The notes beneath the pieces were generated by a model. That model was not told the DNA's origin, did not search any database, and saw nothing but the letters and a program-made list of their open reading frames with translations. Positions 1 through 12,700 of a DNA stretch of 64,000 nt are shown piece by piece; positions within the stretch are counted from its first letter, which is position 1, and the number at the start of each line of letters is the position of its first letter. The position numbers and the translations under genes were made by a program. The stretch comes from Mactromeris polynyma. Taxonomy: Eukaryota > Mollusca > Bivalvia > Venerida > Mactridae. The DNA is taken from positions 10,003,385 to 10,067,384 of the forward strand of contig JASFXZ010000010.1 of the NCBI GenBank assembly GCA_032209605.1. Reading direction: 5' to 3'.

Positions 1-2366
1 GACAAAACACATAGTGGTCAAATCATACTTGTAGATTTCGATGCTCGGAATAGATCATGAGATGTTGTCCATTATAAGTACAACCTCTCCAGGTCGACAC
101 ACTTTGAGAGATGCAAACTTCGGCCGTTGTTTAGAGGTTGCCTTTGAGAACAAATCGGTAGTACATTGTTGTTACGTGAAACTTGATATTGGTGCTGAAG
201 AGTGGTCATTGCTCAAGAGAGGGCCACTCTGGATTGGATTCACAGTACATGTCCCAACTTATTTAATTGCGATTAATATTGTTTGCCCCACTCATTAGTC
301 CCCTTCCTTGATGAAGCAGTACTGATGTCATATGTAGGGGGTCAAACCCTCAATGTCAGGACCGAGCGTTCGACCCCTAGCCCTTTCCACTCAGTACTTT
401 AAGTTCTTTTGTTCATTTTTTACCTAAAAAAACATTTAAAAAAATATATTTCCTATAATTAAAACATCAATAAAAATGCATTTACAAAGAATCAACTCAT
501 AATGTATTGATCCATGTTTGGCGAAGAAAGACGTTTTGTTAACAATCAGGCTATTTTACAAGTTTTTGTCTGTTAGTAATATGGTAAATAAAAGATATTT
601 TCAATCGGTTATACATTGCAATGCTTCTTATTAGAGATGTTTTAGCCAATGTAGCAACACTACTGGATTCCTACATTTTTATATTAAAATGAGTCAGATA
701 CATCTTGAAGTTATTAAACTATGGAAGGATGTATAATTTAAACAATATTTAAAAATAAATAAAAATTAATAAATATCCAACTTTTTGTCAAATCATCTCT
801 ATGACGAGACCTTGAATTACAAAGACGTATCTTACTCGAAATATTTTATTTATTATCGTCGTTTTTTACATGTGATATATATTTTTATCAGCGAAGTCAT
901 ACGTCAATACTAAAATTATAGCATATCAGGTCAGGGTCAATAATGACAATACAAGGTCAATTTTGCTCTTTGACCTGTGGGCTCATACTGGCACATGTCC
1001 GTAAATTGTCTCACTGACGTCATCCTGTAGACTGACTAAAACACATTTGTTTACCAAAAAAACGGACAACTATTGCTGGTTATTGGGTCATACTTAATAA
1101 TACCGCCGTATTACCATGCGATAATAAACTCACATTAACCCGGTTTGAAGCCGTGTCAATTGGGTTACATAAAATACCACAAACAGATAACTTTATAAGA
1201 TAACCGATTTGATTAATATACATGTACTAATAAATAAATAAACTCACATGTAATGTGTCTTAATCTGGTTCATATGAAGTGGCTGATGTTAGATCAGAGT
1301 ATTTTTTTATTTCTATCTACATTGTACTTCTTTCAGTATATTAAATGATGACGTCATCTGACATCTTGATGATCAAAAGCATTTTCCACACAATTATTTT
1401 GATGTTTTCGCATAATTTATTGTAACAACATGCTCGTAACTAGAGCTTTAAAGATTCAAACGAAAGCCAATTGTATAAACTTAATTATACCACATCGATT
1501 GTGACACAAGTTCTTACAACTTATGATAAACACACTCGATGGCAGCTTCTTGAGTTACTAACCTGCACACGTGCCAAAACAGAAAGTGTGATGGTCGTGT
1601 TCAAACCTCCCCAATGAGGGACTTGAACTCACTCCCTTCGGATCAGTAATCACGCCCTCTTCCTCTTGACAACTTCTCAAGGAGGGATTTTAGGTCATCC
1701 ACGCCAGAACAAATGCTGTACATAGCATTTCCTTACAGCATATTTTGGGACATGAAGACAGTTTAATATAGTAAAGTGCCTAGCTTGTCTCTGTGTGGAC
1801 TGAACAATACTCATATCATTGTTAGCACTCCTTATATCCACTAATTCGGAACATTTCCCTTTAAAATGGGTATCAAATGTAACTTAAACTCACCACGCCA
1901 AACAAATATGTACATGTAGTTCAATTTCAAAATTAGTGTTTCCCTGAACGAGTGTAAATATCGTATTAATTAATGTGCTGCACATATGTAATCTTTATTT
2001 TCGTCTTATCTCTATATATATACATTCTTAAATAAAAAACAGAGCCAACTATTAGTATATAGTATTTATATATACATGTATTATTATTATTATTATTATT
2101 ATCATATAGCCACTCTTAATGTAATTATAATTAAGAGACTAGACATTACTATAAAACATCAAAATAGCATATGTTACGTAAAGATATTAGACATTACACA
2201 ACATTGTGTAATAAATATTTACATATATGCATATAAAACTGAAAAAAAAACAGTTGTTAAATATTACTAAAAATAATAATAAACCAAAAACATAATTATG
2301 TAAGAAACTGAACAATATCGTGCACTATTGCGAATATTTAAAAAACTACTTTTTCCTATATTTCAG
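1..2366. other. Left flank, no recognisable gene
   Basis: AT-rich DNA upstream of the CLN8-like gene. A short open frame at 41-298 shows no family motif I recognise and has no visible splice partner, so it is not called. Around 1600-1690, read on the minus strand, there is a tRNA-like stretch with a box-B-like GAGTTCAAGTCCCTC, probably the head of a decayed SINE. A (TAT)n run lies at 2078-2102. Any 5' untranslated exon of CLN8 should lie here, but I cannot place it. Confidence 0.5.
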
Positions 2367-2381
2367 GAAACAGACGTAACA

Positions 2382-3218
2382 ATGGGTCTTGTAGAACATT
2401 TTCACCCTTCTATTGCGGACGTCCAGTTCGAACAAAGAGGTGTGCAGTTGAAGTTTATCGCCGGGTCGTTCGTCTTCTTCAGTCTCGTCTATGTTGCATC
2501 AGCAATTTTATCTAATTTGTTACCGACATACAGAAATCTTAGAATAAAAGAAAAGATTTTCTGGCATCTAGCAATTGTTCGAGGCGTGTATGGGGTATTT
2601 TGTATCGTGGTTGGTACATGGGCGCTATTTATTGACACAGAACTCGAAAAAGACGTGGTTTACGCCACCACACCCACAAGCCACTTTGCCATGACAACCA
2701 CAGTTGGTTTCTTTATCTTCGAATGTGCCATGATATTGTGGTCAGATATTTACTACCAAACATTTAATATGCTGTTAAACATCCATCACTGGCTGTCTCT
2801 GATTGGCTACTCGACCGTAGTTTACCTGGGAAGTACGCACTACTTCGGCACGCGCGGACTCGTCCTCGAAATGAGTACGCCGTTCAGTTGCTTATGCTGG
2901 ACGCTGCTAAAAGCCGACATGGCGAACACGTTCTTTTGGAAAGCGAACCAGTTTATACTTGTTCACACCTTCCATCTTCGGTCTGTCATGGAATTCAACA
3001 TATGGTATGTTACTTATAAGAATTGGGACAGAATCTCATCCGCTATGCCCCTGGGGATGTTTATTTCTCTTTACTTACAACTGTTTCTAGTCACGTTCAT
3101 CATGACGCCATATTGGACATACAAGAAAACTGTACAGATGATCAACCCTGTGGACTGGAACTTTGAAGATTCGAACAAAAATAAAAACGAAAACGGAGAT
3201 TCGAAAAAGGACAATTAA
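2382..3218 (+). CDS. CLN8: CLN8-like TLC-domain ER membrane protein
   Basis: Predicted 278-residue multi-pass ER membrane protein of the TRAM-LAG1-CLN8 family. In vertebrates CLN8 is an ER cargo receptor for lysosomal enzymes and is mutated in a neuronal ceroid lipofuscinosis; that role is by homology. Landmarks seen: hydrophobic segments near residues 23-45, 60-82, 100-121, 130-150 and 230-250; the block EMSTPFSCLCWTLLKA; the NQF...VHTFHLR segment; and the C-terminal block TPYWTYKKT followed by NPVDWNF, all close to human CLN8 (286 residues). The protein ends KKDN, a KKXX ER-retrieval signal, as the human protein ends KKRP. The start is the ATG at 2382 in context AACAATGG. A good acceptor (TATATTTCAG) ends at 2366, so the upstream open frame is intron or 5' UTR. 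The coding region has no intron. AATAAA signals follow at about 4869 and 5128. Confidence 0.93.
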   Translation: MGLVEHFHPSIADVQFEQRGVQLKFIAGSFVFFSLVYVASAILSNLLPTYRNLRIKEKIFWHLAIVRGVYGVFCIVVGTWALFIDTELEKDVVYATTPTSHFAMTTTVGFFIFECAMILWSDIYYQTFNMLLNIHHWLSLIGYSTVVYLGSTHYFGTRGLVLEMSTPFSCLCWTLLKADMANTFFWKANQFILVHTFHLRSVMEFNIWYVTYKNWDRISSAMPLGMFISLYLQLFLVTFIMTPYWTYKKTVQMINPVDWNFEDSNKNKNENGDSKKDN

Positions 3219-3311
3219 AATGACAAAATCGACATAGACACATCAGGGATTATTTAAATGTGCAATACCACGTGAAGAAATATATGTTACTCCACAATTC
3301 GTGAGTCTTGA

Positions 3312-3667
3312 TGCAGTAGAACTTCGAAACCTCGAACAGTTTTGGCTCGAACACAGTAGATACACTGAACAGGTTCTTAAGTCCCTGCGAAGATTTGTTA
3401 ATTGTTAATTATCTATTGAATTGCAGAATGAAAACAATTCTTAAACAACAATTTATCAAGTTCAATCTTCATTGAGTAAAGTCTCAAAATTAGTATAAAT
3501 TCGACCCGAAATTTATTATCTTAACAATTTTCATCGTGCATTGTACACTCGTACCGGGAACAGTCAGTTCGTACATACACATGTATACCATCGATGCCTC
3601 CAACAATAGATGGCTCGAACTTATTGCTAGGTCCGACGGCAGTTCGACGTTTCGAAGTTTTACTGTA
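3312..3667. mobile_element. MITE with ~30-bp terminal inverted repeats in CLN8 3' flank
   Basis: The left end reads TGCAGTAGAACTTCGAAACC. The right end, read in reverse, is TACAGTAAAACTTCGAAACG, and the match continues for about ten more bases. Interior about 300 bp, without coding capacity. It starts 94 bp after the CLN8 stop codon, so it may be transcribed as 3' UTR. Confidence 0.7.
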
Positions 3668-3871
3668 TTTTACTCATACTACACATTCAATGAAAGTGCG
3701 CGCTTGGCTGTCAACCGAGTTCGATTCCTGGGCAGAGCAGGTTATGGACAACTGGTTAGGTCAACTGACCACCATATATGACTGAAAAAATGTTGAAAAA
3801 TGGAATTAAACCAATCAAAGATAAAACAAACATTCACTGAACATTTGATTGCATGTAAAATATTTATTATA

Positions 3872-4050
3872 TACAATAAAACCTCAATAATAAGACCACC
3901 CTTGGGGCCTTTGAAAACTGATCTTCTTATCGAGGTGATTAAAATAGGGTTGAATAAAGAGCAAAACAGTGATAATGGACTTGAAAATTGTGTTGTTAAT
4001 TTTGAGGTGGTCTTATTAATGAGGTGGTTTTTTAATGAGGTTCTATTGTA
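3872..4050. mobile_element. Palindromic TA-flanked MITE, copy 1
   Basis: Ends TACAATAAAACCTCA and TGAGGTTCTATTGTA are inverted copies. The inner parts repeat AATAAGACCACC and GGTGGTCTTATTAA on opposite strands. Member of the most frequent element family in the window (see also 10466, 28283, 35064, 43266, 44948, 46391, 46784 and 52400). Confidence 0.75.
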
Positions 4051-4868
4051 CGACAATTGACCTGTCGCCAGTGCAAAGATCGTTTCGCTAAATTATTTTT
4101 CGAACGGGTGCTTGTCTAAAGTTTTCAAGTGAATACATTGCATTATGCAAATATGTGCAATAATTTAATTGCATTCACTACTATAATATAATTATATTAT
4201 TGGTCAACAGAATCCTTGATAGACATCTGGGGACAGGTCAATTACTTAACGACTGTGAGGTCGAGGCAATAGAACATGTGCGTCAATTTATGAAAATTTT
4301 GACCACATTTAGATCCATTTCTAACTAATTTAAAGACAGGTAAATGGAGTTTGAAGGAAACAATGGTAGTGCATGTATATTTGAAAATGAATATCTTCAT
4401 AAAAACTCTACCTACAGCGCAAAAACTCTAGTACTACAGAGAGTAGCCTGATTCTATACTAAACGCCATTAAAAACGCAACTATTTCACTTAGCCTTTAT
4501 ATTGTTCCAAGTGTTAGACGCATTTTATTGTTACAAATGTGTAAATAATCCATCAAAAAAGTATCTATGGCTATAGTATTCATATTTCATAATTGATTAA
4601 GTTTGAGAATTGAAATATAATTATTTCTTTATAATGTCACCGATTTCACGTGGACAATTTTTAGTTGCGTTTTATGGCGTGGAGTATATGTTAATATACG
4701 GCCTTACAATTGTATGTTAGTATATTCTTATTCTTTACACATTGTATATATTTGTATTTAATTATTTGTACATTTATTGTGAAACAGCTGTTATTGTGGC
4801 ACCTGTAATTGAAATTATAATATTTTGTATACCACTGTAGTATTTCATATTGATTATTAAATTTTGTA

Positions 4869-4874
4869 AATAAA
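4869..4874 (+). terminator. AATAAA polyadenylation signal candidate for CLN8
   Basis: Canonical hexamer on the plus strand, about 1.65 kb after the CLN8 stop codon. Another AATAAA lies near 5128. Which one is used cannot be told from sequence. Confidence 0.35.
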
Positions 4875-5391
4875 GAATGCATACAACTTTAAAATATCAA
4901 CATGTGTTTTAGTTTTATTATATCAGAGACAGTCGAGTCTTAAAGACAAAATGAGCATTGACTTCATACCTGCATACTAGGATAATTATGTTCGCAAGTT
5001 AATAAGTTTTGACATTTAAATGTACGTGATAAAGAATAGAGCAACATTTTTCTACTCTTGACCAAGAGTGTAGTGACAATATGATGCAAAGTATATTTTG
5101 CACCTTGATGCATTGGGAGACCTTGTTTTGTAAATAAAGCTTTCAATATGCTACTCTTTCTTGCACTGACCCACCTTTATACATGTAGGTGTATTGTCTT
5201 TTATATATACAGAATTATAAGCAACACATTCTTTCTTTCCATTTTTTATTGTAGAAAAAGAAGCACTACATTCACATTATATATGACGAGATATACAATC
5301 AAGTTGGAAATAAATGTTTTTTTAGTTGTTGGTTAGTTTAAACTTATTTATTTTACGTCAATTGTAAAACAAATTAGCCACAATATAGTAC

Positions 5392-5515
5392 TGAATCGGG
5401 GATGGTAAAATTCGCAGTTCAACCTCCACAAAGGTGCAATTCAAATTCACAACCTTCGGATCAGGAGTTTGGTGCACTGACCCTCAAACACAATGTCTCA
5501 CTTTATTGTGACGAT
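5392..5515 (-). mobile_element. Decayed tRNA-derived SINE head
   Basis: On the minus strand the stretch carries a tRNA-like text: a CTCCTGATCCGAAGGTTGTG anticodon-arm region followed by a degenerate box B. The same wording, CTGATCCGAAGG, occurs in the SINE-like stretch near 1640. No clear tail is visible. Confidence 0.35.
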
Positions 5516-6757
5516 TCAAGCAAAAATGATATTAATCAAAAATCAATAAGATAATGCAAGTTTAAATCTTAATTGATGACAAAACATTGAATATTCAAAC
5601 TCATCACATACAAAATTTACAAATCTAGTACATTGAGTGCAGACTGAGTGAGAAAGATCAGAAAAATCACCTCAAATTACATTTCTAATACAGCACATGT
5701 AAAATGAAGTTTAAAATATTTTTTCAAGATTATATGATAATTACCAACAAGTATATATACAATATGAGTGCTTCACAAATCCATCAAGATATATATTTTA
5801 GGTGGTGACAAAAATATTATCAAAAAAGTAACCAGATGGACACATTACTATATGATAAAAGTTTAACACTCTCCAGTCATACAAGTTTGTATTTTGACTG
5901 GTATTATTTTACACATAAAACAAAATAATTTGCAAAATAAACCAACAAGTCTATGAAACTTGTTTTTTATAGCTTATCATTCAAACAAAATATCACAAAA
6001 AATGGAATTCTCTAAATAAAGCGTTCTTGGTTTGATTTATGTATGCAAGTTTGGAGACCAATCTCAGAACACAAGCGTCTGATTGGTCCATTCTAAGCAC
6101 GGTCTTAAAATAGACCAATGGCAAGGATGCATACTGAGACAAGTCTCCGAACAATGTAGGAATGTTTTTTATACAGTCAACTCTCGATAAACTGAGCAAT
6201 GCCAAAATGGGAATGACCATTTTATGCCGTATATATAAATGCTGCTGTCAAAGTCCAATATAACAAAATATGTCCTGTATAAGAACATGGTCAAAGCATC
6301 GAGAGATGACTGTACAGGCGTATGAGCAGTGCTTGCTTTCTAGATTATACACGAAAATACTTAGACAACAACAGGCATTGTTCTAAACAAAAATTTATCA
6401 ATCAAAATGTAGACAATTTCTACAGAACTTGTTTTAAAATTCAGACACTAAGGCAGAACATAAAAACACAATGCATCTCAACGTCAGACAGATATGATAG
6501 TTGTGGCATATTCAAGTCAAGCATGAATCTTAAAAGGACATTAACATAGTAACATTGTTTTAACTGCATATCATACCTAAAACATGGAAATGAATAAACA
6601 AATATCAAATCATCTGTATAGAAAATCTCTATACACAATTTTTCTCCCGGTATTTAAACTAAATTTTCCTTGCAACAAAATTTCATTTACAACTTAGTTA
6701 ACAAAATTGATTAGAACAAAACATATTATTGCCATAAGTAAAATGTTACGAAGGACA

Positions 6758-9700
6758 CTATTCGTTCACGGTGACGGTAATTGTCTTCCCCTTTGGATCA
6801 TCAAATCTATCCATGGTCGTTAGATTAGAAAGCATCGTGATTCCATAGAACAAGATCATGACAAGGAGCAGGGTGGTGATGATACCCATCCAGATTGGAA
6901 TGGTGAAGAACTCTACGCAATCCCAGACATTATTTGTGAACCTAGATGTTGAATTGGAGTATGGATTGTAGGCTTCAAGCTGAAATATGAAACATTTATT
7001 ATTTAATTACTTCTTACAGGGGCATTCATGGTCAAGTGATTATGGTTGCCAACTTCAAATCACTTGCCCCTCACTGCTGCGGGTTTAAATCCCACCCCAG
7101 ATATAGAATAGATAGTTCCCATATCTACCCACCTCAGATATAGAATAGATAGTTCCCATATCTACCCACCTCAGATATAGAATAGATAGTTCCCATATCT
7201 ACCCACCTCAGATATAGAATAGATAGTTCCAATATCTACCCACCTCAGATATAGAATAGATAGTTCCCATATCTACCCACCTCAGATATAGAATAGATAG
7301 TTCCAATATCTACCCACCTCAGATATAGAATAGATAGTTCCCATATCTACCCACCCCAGATATAGAATAGATAGTTCCAATATCTACCCACCTCAGATAT
7401 AGAATAGATAGTTCCCATATCTACCCACCCCAGATATAGAATAGATAGTTCCAATATCTACAATATCTTAATCATCAGCCATTTTGATAGGCAAAACTGA
7501 TAAGCACTTATAGGCGTAATTTCCAAATATGTGATAATTGAGAAAATACCAAGATAATTTGCATGTGACAGCCACTTTTTCTTCAACTTACTTAGCCAAC
7601 TGCCCACATGAGCATCATAAATAGGTTATATTTTTATATCTGATTAGTTAATCATCGTTTAGATTATATTCCCTATAAATTGCCTATCAAAATGGCCGAC
7701 AATTCAGAACAAGGGAGGTAAATATTGTAAACTACAAATTGCCTATCAAAATGGCCGACAATTCAGAACAAGGGAGGTAAATATTGTAAACTATCTATTC
7801 ATGAGGAAGTCATCCATCTAGCTTTTTGAAGGTCAGTATTTCTACACAGGTATCTGTCTGGGGTCTTCGTCTACCCTTATAGCTGGAATAGTCACCATAT
7901 GACCGTGTAACTTTATGTGACTGAAGGCCACATTACAATTACAAGCTACTGACTTAACATTTACTTCACAGATAACGTAACCATTGGAAATATCAATAAT
8001 AATTCATAACAAAGTTAGTATTCATATCTTTATTGTTAGCTGTTCTTTTAAGGTCGATCGTCTGCTAAGGTTATTTAGTGCATATAAGGAATGCTATGAC
8101 AACCTGCTTTGCATAACAATTGTGTACTTTTTTGGGGAAAGCAGGCTTTCATCCGCCATTTTTATGGCCATTATTCCCAATATCAAGAAGGATTCCTTCA
8201 CTTAATGTGACTTTCGAAACCAATTTTGCATGGATGCATGCGTGGACTGATGGACAGGGGTAACACTTTAAGTGTAAAGTCTCCCATATGTGTTTATGAT
8301 TTAATATATGCATTGAATTTAGAAAGACTAATACAACTGCTATACAATGCCATGGCCTGACATATGAGCAGACGTCGTTAACATAAGTTTATACTGTAAT
8401 GATCATAATAAATAGTTTCACTTTACCTGAAAACCAAATAACTTCAGACTAACTGATTTATCAGAAGAGTTGTAATCTTTCAGCCAAGGCTGTGCACGAA
8501 GCATAGAGCAATGATAACAAAAGCCACGTGTTGCTTGAATTTTAAACTTCATTGGCATCTCATGGACTGAGTGCTTATCAGCATTATCTATATATGTGAA
8601 TGTCCCATTGATGGACACAAACTCGTACTGGTTTGTTGAAACTAGAACAAATCTAAAAAAAAAAAATAATAAGACCATGGTAAGAAAGTTTTGAAATTAT
8701 TATACCTTTTGACACCATCTTTTTCATACCATTCCGATTAAACAAAATTTTTTTTTGGCTCTTGGATACTTCCCATCTGAGTAGACAAGAACAGAAAAAA
8801 ATAGCCTCCACTTCCATTTTAAAGGCCCAATATGGGTATTTTTTCCATAGATCCATACTGCAAAAACATATACAGTCTGGCCTGCAAATGCGACTCGCCG
8901 ACACCTTCCTGACATAAGCGACCCAATTTTCTCCTCCCAATACATTTCCCCTTATTTAGCCCCTCAATAAAACGACTGTCTTATAAAATGCGACTAACCA
9001 CCATGAAATTAACACTGATCTGTCACGGTTTTTAGCGATCCTTTATCAAAGGGAATCTACTAATATAATAATTTATTATTTTGTCATACCTATCATTATT
9101 TATCTGGCATTCACCAGAACAAAAGAATAATCCACCACATTAAACTGTTGATTGGATCAAACACATGTGAACCATGCGATGGCCTACGGTTTCTGCACCA
9201 TGCCCAGTCGTATTTACTACTCCCGTCTAAGGCCTAAACAAATAATATCTGTGTTTAGGGTAACGGTCTCAAAAATGCTAGGTAGGGTAGGGACAAAGTT
9301 TTTTTTTTTTTTTTTTTTTTTTTTAGTTTTTTTTTTCAAAAACAATTAAAAATCGAAAAAAAATCGAAAAAAAATTCTCCAGGGTCGTAAAAATCTCTAG
9401 GGTCGGGATTTTTCGACAGGTAGGGTCGGGTTACCCTAAACACAGATATTTTTTTTTAGGCCTGATAAAACACCTCATGCCAATTTAACAAATATAAAAA
9501 TTCCCAGCATGAATCAAAGGTGGATGTAGAAAGTTTCAAATTCATAAACAAGTCATGTGTACTTACTCTATAGTAGCTGTGCCATTCCCTCCAAGTAGTG
9601 TCAGCTTCAAGCTAAAGAAGAAAGACAAAATACAAGTAGATAAAAAAACAGATTTTATTCACTTCTTTCAACCAACACACAGAAATCAACAGGCATAGAC

Positions 9701-12700
9701 TTCCCCAGGCCTGTTAAGCGCTCAGGTGCCCCAGAGCCTGTTCATCATTTTGAAAATACCAAAGTGCTTAAATATTCTGTCAGTGCTTTTAACTGCTGTG
9801 TCAGCAACTAATGCTTTGGTGTCCCCTTTAATAAATGATTAATGAATGTATCTGCCAGGCATGCTGTTTTCTATTTATTTTAAATAAAGAAAAAATACAG
9901 CTAGTTATCTGCCCCAAAACAGATCTAAAACTCATACAGAGATGGTTAGAATTAAAAAATCTCCAACAGGAACCATAACTCCTCCAATAACCTACCCTCT
10001 AAGTGCTCCTACCCCTGGGAAGATCTATGTACAGTGTATATATGAAATATGCATTTATTTTTACAGGGTTTCTATTTGACCCTTGATTTGACCCCTTGGT
10101 TTTCCAAAAGACCATATGTTGACCCTTAGGATTCTGACTGAAAGGTCATTTTTTCTCTAAATTAGAGGTATTTTGGCTATGAATTGGTAAAATCCCGTCA
10201 AAAATTATTAAAATGACCCTTGAGATTCAGAACCTAGTGGAACCCCTGTTTTATATGTGACATAACTGAATTTATCTAAAATAAATAAAAGAATAATTCT
10301 TCCGACTTGAAGTCTTTTTCACGAAGAAGCCAAGCACCATCAACTGCTCCATTTTTTTATCAAAATTGTATGCTTAAGACACTCTACAAAATTATATTCC
10401 ACTTTGTGTATCCTTTTATGCTTTATATATATATTGGAATATATATATTTAAATATGTGAACATCTACAGTAAATTAAGACCACCTCACTAATAAGACCA
10501 AGTTTTCATGGACTAGATTTTTATTTGAATTTCTTTAGCTCCATCATGAGACCACCTCCTAACTAAAACTGACTGGTCTTATAATTGAGGTTTCATCGCT
10601 TTCAAACTATTTGCATTCTCTATACATACTTCATTGTTTTATTAGAAACATCAGATATTTCAAGTTGGTTCTCATCGGTGAATGGAAAAACATCCGTGAA
10701 AATTGGATCTGTTTTAAGTGCGTCCTCGAGGACAATTGATACTGCAGCATACTTCAGAAACATCAATATACCATCCTTGGCAACAAAAGTACCATTTTTA
10801 TCAATTGCGTCACCTGCAGCTAAGAGTTTTCTTCCACTTTTTGTCGCCTCATTCGTAATCTGAAATCAAACAAGAACTCAATACAAATTTCAAATAGTGA
10901 ACTGGCATTTTCCATTTTTATATTTCAATATGTACATTTTGTATAACACGATGGGTTGCTTCAATATGAAATTCAAAACAAAGGAAAATGAGGGTTGAAC
11001 AAAGTAATACTGTCCACCCTGATATTCGCCCGAATCTCCCCACCCAAAATAGTTCTTATTTCCCCATTCAAATTCAATTTTCCCCTTCTGTGCCATAACA
11101 AAATAAAAACTGGAAAAATATATTTTAACTAAAAAAAACATGATTTTCTTACAAGCAAACATATATCTGATACATTTTCATGCTTGGTTTACCTATGCAT
11201 GCAACAGTATGAGTATTATTGTATCTCTACACGTGTTTGACATCAACCAGAGATGTCAAGAAATTCCCTGCTTTTTTAAATTCCCTTCCAACGTCTGTGA
11301 CCCCTTCACCGACTGTGACCCCTTCACCGACTGTGACCCTTTCCCCCCACTGTGACCCCTTCCCCCACTGTGACCCCTTCACCGACTGTGACCCCTTCCC
11401 CCACACAGAGGAGTGAATCCCCTGTTCAAAGATTATAACTGAATACTGAGCAAAATTTACATGATTAATTGTTTAGGCTGTTTCCCCTTTTCCATTTCCC
11501 CCCCAAAATAATCATTTTCCCCCAATTCTTAGTTCTTTTTCCCCCTCTGACTGAATTACATCACCTCATAACAAACACCAGTCAAGGCTGAAATGTTTTT
11601 TTTATAAGCAAAACAACCATTTCCTTATTTTCCCAAATTTGGGATTTATCGCACATATTTTCCCAATGGAAAATGCCCAGGAAGTAAAATTATTTTTCAA
11701 ACAAATCACAGCCTTCTAATCAAACAAGGATTTTCTTTCTTTTTTGTGAGAGGAATTTTCAATAGGGGAGAAACATTCATTTTAGTGGAGGAATGATACC
11801 CAAAAAGTGCCCACAAAACTGGCCAAACATGATAAGTGTCTCCCATGTCAGTTGAAAATACATAATGATGAACATTTAACAACTACAATTAGTGAACTAT
11901 GTTCTTGTTCAGAGAAAACAGACATAAAAAAATAAGCAAAAGATGTAACAAAAACTGAACTTAGGGCCACAAAGTTCTATGTACATATGTCTGTACAACT
12001 TTGTTGCACACACAAACCTTGGATGGAGATTCTCCAGTGTAGACAGCACTATACTTGATATCTCGTTTTCCCAAACTGTGTAATATCTTGCCAATGTCTT
12101 CATCTGAAATGCAAGTAATAATGAAACAAATGAAGAGTTTCTATAATTCCTTTAACCCCATTTTAACAGCCTATGATCTACTACAGGTAACTGTAATTAG
12201 GGAGGCTTTGTGCTTGAGGTGTATATCACCTGACTCCTGATCCAAACACTGTAAGATCAAGCCCAATTCTGAGTGGTTGAGCAGGGTTTGTTAATGAAAT
12301 TCACAATCCCTAAAGTTCGTGCCAGCACTAGTCAGTAACCCAGGAAGCAGTCATTGACAGAGATTAGTATAAGTTGTAAGAATTTGTTTCACAATTGATA
12401 TAAAATTAATTACTTCACCCAAATCAAAATAGCTTTTTGAAACTTGAAGCAACTGACAACTTTATCATATAGTAAAAAGGTGGAGGTCCATTTATTAAAA
12501 AGTAGTATCCTCAGTTGAATGAGTATTAAGGAAAATGGAATATTAACTCACAACTCTTAAAAAGGAAGACACTTGTAAAACTTCTTACAGTGGAATACAC
12601 TAGCCTGGAATACATATATGTTATCATTTATCATTATTAAAACGAAAAGTTTATAATGAGTTACCATTTTTCTTGAAGGAGTCATATTCGTTGCTAACAT

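Noticed and set aside
41..298. 85-codon open frame at the left edge
   Set aside because: No recognisable motif, no splice partner, atypical composition.
2328..2381. Upstream extension of the CLN8 frame
   Set aside because: It lacks an ATG start and is interrupted by a good splice acceptor; the conserved protein starts at 2382.
8653..8945. Minus-strand open frames beside ATP6AP1 exon 8427-8652
   Set aside because: They lie upstream of the splice acceptor and show no similarity to the protein.
11219..11416. Thr/Pro/Ser-rich open frame
   Set aside because: Translation of the 18-bp minisatellite in an intron.
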